Source of the DNA: an uncultured Bacteroidales bacterium
GTDB taxonomy: Bacteria > Bacteroidota > Bacteroidia > Bacteroidales > Bacteroidaceae
Length of the DNA: 8,342 nt
NCBI GenBank assembly: GCA_902768605.1
Contig: CACXLY010000093.1
Coordinates: 1 to 8,342, forward strand
Direction of reading: 5' to 3'
Every line of letters starts with the position of its first letter. Position 1 is the stretch's first letter. The notes beneath the pieces were generated by a model. It saw nothing but the letters and a program-made list of their open reading frames with translations. It was not told where the DNA came from and made no database searches. Positions 6,514 through 8,342 of the stretch are shown in pieces. The position numbers and the translations under genes were made by a program.

Positions 6514-6659
6514 AGGCAATGATATAGTAGTTGGCACAATGGAAGGCTGAACCGAAGGTCGACGGCCGACGGCCGTCGACCTTCGGTTCAGCCTTCATCC
6601 TCCCTCAACTAAGTTCTTGCACTTATCCAAAAAGCGTGCCAACTGTTATATCATTGCCT
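6514..6659. mobile_element. MITE-like element with terminal inverted repeats and perfect internal hairpin
   Basis: The ends 6514-6537 and 6636-6659 are inverted repeats at 22 of 24 bases (AGGCAATGATATA at the left end, TATATCATTGCCT at the right). AAAATA occurs immediately outside both ends (6508-6513 and 6660-6665), and the identity extends to nine bases, AAAATAAGG, if the first three bases of the element are counted, as expected for a target-site duplication. Inside, 6542-6567 and 6571-6596 form a perfect 26-bp hairpin around a GAC loop. The stretch 6597-6635 is unpaired. There is no reading frame for a transposase, so any movement would need a partner enzyme. The family is not recognised. 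A bidirectional terminator between convergent genes is the main alternative. Confidence 0.6.
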
Positions 6660-6667
6660 AAAATAAG

Positions 6668-6693
6668 GAAGGCAACCTCATTCGGTTGCCTTC
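6668..6693 (-). terminator. Intrinsic terminator of the tRNA-Ser gene
   Basis: On the minus strand GAAGGCAACC-GAATGA-GGTTGCCTTC forms a 10-bp stem with a 6-nt loop, followed by CTTATTTT. It starts 5 nt after the tRNA 3' end. The tail ends exactly where the MITE-like element begins. Confidence 0.75.
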
Positions 6694-6697
6694 TTTG

Positions 6698-6784
6698 CGG
6701 AGAGACTGGGATTCGAACCCAGGGTACCCGTAAGAGTACGCCGCATTTCGAGTGCGGTCCATTCGACCACTCTGGCATCTCTCC
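6698..6784 (-). tRNA. tRNA-Ser (anticodon CGA)
   Basis: An 87-nt class II tRNA. The acceptor stem GGAGAGA/TCTCTCC is perfect with G as discriminator. The anticodon stem CCGCA/TGCGG closes the loop CTCGAAA, giving anticodon CGA, which reads UCG. A long variable arm (GTACTC-TTAC-GGGTAC, 6-bp stem) is diagnostic of tRNA-Ser in this class, and CTGGG-TTCGAAT-CCCAG is the T arm. CCA is not encoded (the next bases are CAA), so it must be added after transcription. Confidence 0.97.
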
Positions 6785-6795
6785 AATTGCGGCTG

Positions 6796-6803
6796 CAAAG
6801 ATA
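6796..6803 (-). promoter_or_regulatory. -7 promoter box of tRNA-Ser
   Basis: The minus strand reads TATCTTTG, a perfect TAnnTTTG, with its last base 11 nt upstream of the mature tRNA 5' end. It lies between the DMT transporter stop (6871) and the tRNA, so the tRNA is its own transcription unit. Two ATGAAGAATTA copies (6811 and 6831) fill the gap. Confidence 0.75.
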
Positions 6804-6870
6804 CAAAAAAATGAAGAATTAAGCGTGATGAATGAAGAATTATTTTGCTAAAAAGTTCTTATTCGTCATT

Positions 6871-7794
6871 CTAAACGAAGAAAAGTGATGCTCCGGCCAC
6901 CGCGATGACGGCTCCAACCACTTCCTGCATGCTGACTTTCGTGCCGAACATCAGCCTCGAAGGCCAAAGGATGAGGATGGGCGTGAGCGACATCAAGGTT
7001 TGGGCAACGCCAGCATTCGTCATCCCTACTGCCATCAGGCTGAGGCTGACACCAAAGAACGGGCCGAGCAGGATGGCTCCCATGGCCGCAGCAGCACCGC
7101 GAAGGTCGGTGAAGAAGCGGGTCATGTTCTTCCATTTCCTTAAGAAAAGGAGCGTTACGCCGAAGCCAATCAGTCCCATGATGGCTCGAATCTGCGTCCC
7201 TGCGAAAGGCATCATCGCTGCCACATCGGTTGCTTCGGAAGGTATCTCGGCTGCATAATGCATCAGTCCTTGCTTGCTGAGGACGAGCCCGACGCCCTGT
7301 CCCATGCCAGCACCGATGCCAAGCATGATTCCTTTCCGTGGAAGCTTGAGGTGGCGGCTGCCCGTGTCGTCCTTTCCCATGATGGAGATGCCGATACCGC
7401 TCAAGGTTATTACCATGCCGAGAAGTGCCAGCCCGCCCATCGTCTCGCCCATCATGAGCCAGGCGGCAATGGCGGCAAAGGGACTGGCGAGCGTCATGAA
7501 GAGCTGGCCGAAGCGGCTCCCCATCACGATATAGGCGTTGAAGAGACAGTAGTCGCCGAAGACGAAACCCATGAAGCCGCTTGCCAGGAACCACTTCCAC
7601 ACCTCAGGGCTTGCGTGCTGCGGCCAAGGCTTACCGCATGTCCACCATAGCACGATGCCGAGCAGAAGGATGGTAATGAGCATGCGCCAAACGTTGAGCA
7701 CAAGCGTGCCCATCCGTTTGCTGGCGACTTCGGCAAAGAGCGCTGTGAAGGTCCACATCACAGCGACAAGGAGGGAAAGCAGTTCGCCGCTCAT
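6871..7794 (-). CDS. EamA/DMT-family inner-membrane transporter
   Basis: A 307-aa protein of the drug/metabolite transporter superfamily, the usual length for a two-EamA-domain member with about ten membrane helices. The first repeat spans about 2-141 (GELLSLLVAVMWTFTALFAEV at the front, with LFNAYIVMGSRFGQLFMTLASP in its second half). The second spans about 153-306 and contains the family-typical segment around 233-257 (LMAVGMTNAGVAQTLMSLTPI). The linker (about 142-152) is short and charged. The substrate cannot be deduced; relatives export amino acids, metabolites or drugs. The ATG follows the TAA of the zinc-ribbon gene directly (TAAATG), so the two are translationally coupled. The C-terminus ends SLFFV at a TAG. 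Confidence 0.9.
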   Translation of the reverse strand: MSGELLSLLVAVMWTFTALFAEVASKRMGTLVLNVWRMLITILLLGIVLWWTCGKPWPQHASPEVWKWFLASGFMGFVFGDYCLFNAYIVMGSRFGQLFMTLASPFAAIAAWLMMGETMGGLALLGMVITLSGIGISIMGKDDTGSRHLKLPRKGIMLGIGAGMGQGVGLVLSKQGLMHYAAEIPSEATDVAAMMPFAGTQIRAIMGLIGFGVTLLFLRKWKNMTRFFTDLRGAAAAMGAILLGPFFGVSLSLMAVGMTNAGVAQTLMSLTPILILWPSRLMFGTKVSMQEVVGAVIAVAGASLFFV

Positions 7795-7992
7795 TTATTC
7801 AAAGTCGTATCTGTCGAGCAGTTTGCCGCATTTCGAGCAGAAGACCTCGTGCTTGTAGATGACGTTGCCGCAGTCGTTGCAATGGTACGTTTGCCCCTCT
7901 TTTCTTGTCTGTTGCTCTTGCACCGAGGCTTCAGCGCCGAGGTGCTCTTCTGACTGTCGGAGTTCCTGCTTTTCTGTATCTTTTGTTTCCAT
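7795..7992 (-). CDS. Small zinc-ribbon protein, 65 aa
   Basis: A 65-aa protein with a charged, Glu/Gln-rich, probably disordered N-terminal half (1-34) and a C-terminal zinc ribbon: C38xxC41 and C52xxC55 in YHCNDCGN and VFCSKCGKLL. Similar ribbons occur in many small Bacteroidetes proteins of unknown function. The frame stays open upstream to 8220, but the ATG at 7992 is chosen because a strong promoter (-33 TTTG, -7 TACTTTTG) lies just upstream of it and because the extended part runs through a terminator-like hairpin. It heads an operon with the EamA transporter. Its role may be regulatory or an accessory to the transporter; this is a guess. Confidence 0.8.
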   Translation of the reverse strand: METKDTEKQELRQSEEHLGAEASVQEQQTRKEGQTYHCNDCGNVIYKHEVFCSKCGKLLDRYDFE

Positions 7993-8013
7993 GAGATAAT
8001 GGTTTTCGTTTTG

Positions 8014-8044
8014 CAAAAGTACGAAGAAAAACTGAAACGACAAA
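8014..8044 (-). promoter_or_regulatory. Promoter of the zinc-ribbon/EamA operon
   Basis: The minus strand has TTTG (8041-8044), a 19-bp spacer and TACTTTTG (8014-8021). This is the full Bacteroidetes -33/-7 arrangement and the best promoter in the window. The ATG at 7992 lies 21 nt downstream of the -7 box. Confidence 0.8.
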
Positions 8045-8054
8045 GGAATGGGAC

Positions 8055-8086
8055 AAAAAAGAGAGTCAGAATAGCTTCCGACTCTC
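8055..8086 (-). terminator. Strong intrinsic terminator
   Basis: On the minus strand GAGAGTCGGAA-GCTA-TTCTGACTCTC is an 11-bp stem (one G-U pair) with a GCTA tetraloop, followed by six T (8060-8055). It ends transcription that begins to its right, before the zinc-ribbon promoter. Confidence 0.85.
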
Positions 8087-8137
8087 AATAAAGGTATTTG
8101 TAATGTTCGTGGTACTCTTACTTGACTAAGATAGTCT
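8055..8137 (-). ncRNA. Candidate small RNA of about 83 nt
   Basis: A TAnnTTTG box (8143-8150) lies about 57 bp to the right of a strong terminator (8055-8086) with no credible gene between. The transcript would begin near 8137, contain a small hairpin GACTA-TCT-TAGTC (8124-8136) at its 5' end, an unpaired middle (8087-8123) and the terminator hairpin. The longest open frame through it has no start of its own. It does not match an RNA class that I recognise. An attenuated leader or an orphan terminator of a gene beyond the right edge are alternatives. Confidence 0.5.
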
Positions 8138-8142
8138 GCTTG

Positions 8143-8150
8143 CAAAGATA
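8143..8150 (-). promoter_or_regulatory. -7 promoter box of the small-RNA candidate
   Basis: The minus strand reads TATCTTTG followed by C, identical to the boxes of the tRNA-Ser and Fur-family genes. The -33 position has no clear TTTG. Confidence 0.6.
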
Positions 8151-8342
8151 CGAAGAAAAAATGAAAGAATGATGGAATGAGAATGAAAAAATGAAAATTC
8201 GGATGATTTTTAACAAACACGAATGGCTTATTATAATTCGTGCAATTCGCTTTCTATGTTAAATTCAAAATATTTTGACCATTATTTTTAATATTATGCT
8301 GATAATCTATATTCCGGTTTGTAAACTTGCTTGTTTTTGACC
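8151..8342. other. AT-rich non-coding right edge with palindromes
   Basis: No gene is visible. Degenerate GAATGA/AATGAAA repeats fill 8160-8200. CACGAAT (8218-8224) pairs with ATTCGTG (8236-8242); on the minus strand TTTGTTAAAAA follows, which is only weakly terminator-like. TCAAAATATTTTGA (8265-8278) is a perfect 14-bp palindrome. TTTTGACC occurs at 8273-8280 and again at the last eight bases. This may be the upstream region of a gene starting beyond the window. Confidence 0.5.

Noticed and set aside
6514..6659. Integron attC site
   Set aside because: The ends lack the GTTRRRY/RYYYAAC core pair, and there is no integrase or cassette gene nearby.
7993..8220. N-terminal extension of the zinc-ribbon protein to 8220
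   Set aside because: The extension passes through a strong terminator hairpin and two promoter boxes, and its composition is not protein-like; the ATG at 7992 fits the promoter.

Overview
The window looks like a chromosomal piece of a Bacteroidales bacterium, most likely Prevotella or a close relative. The reasons are the repeated TAnnTTTG -7 promoter boxes (one with a TTTG -33 box exactly 19 bp upstream), AT-rich leaders without Shine-Dalgarno sequences, a secreted multidomain protein with a Prevotella-like C-terminal tail, and intergenic spaces full of short palindromic repeats. The genus is inferred from style, not proven.

Layout from left to right. Positions 1-741 hold no convincing gene. 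They hold stacked repeats: an 85%-identical 93-bp inverted repeat (1-93 against 404-496), a 22-bp tandem repeat between the arms (256-359), and a nested palindrome pair (513-681) built from GC-rich hairpins. On the minus strand, 742-3660 encodes a 972-aa secreted protein with a carbohydrate-binding-like front, an FnIII-like module, an HExxH zinc metallopeptidase-like core, a trefoil-like lectin region and a second binding module. A repeat-filled gap (3661-3833) with GTAGTTAA units follows. Next, both on the minus strand, come a Cu/Zn efflux permease with a fused heavy-metal-associated domain (3834-5111) and a Fur-family regulator (5193-5624). A 15-bp palindrome between them sits where the permease -33 box should be, which suggests a small metal-homeostasis unit.

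On the plus strand, 5776-6465 encodes MTA/SAH nucleosidase, divergent from the regulator. Downstream is a 146-bp MITE-like element (6514-6659) with 24-bp terminal inverted repeats, a perfect 26-bp internal hairpin and flanking direct repeats. It is inserted at the tail of the terminator of a minus-strand tRNA-Ser(CGA) (6698-6784). A minus-strand pair follows: a 65-aa zinc-ribbon protein (7795-7992) whose TAA abuts the ATG of an EamA/DMT transporter (6871-7794). Upstream of that pair, a promoter box, a short structured stretch and a textbook intrinsic terminator define a candidate ~83-nt small RNA (about 8055-8137). The remaining right edge (8151-8342) is AT-rich and non-coding.

The protein genes are mostly ordinary housekeeping or accessory functions. 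The less expected material is in the non-coding DNA: the repeat stack at the left edge, the MITE-like insertion, a 3'-UTR motif shared by two unrelated genes, the putative operator and the small-RNA candidate.
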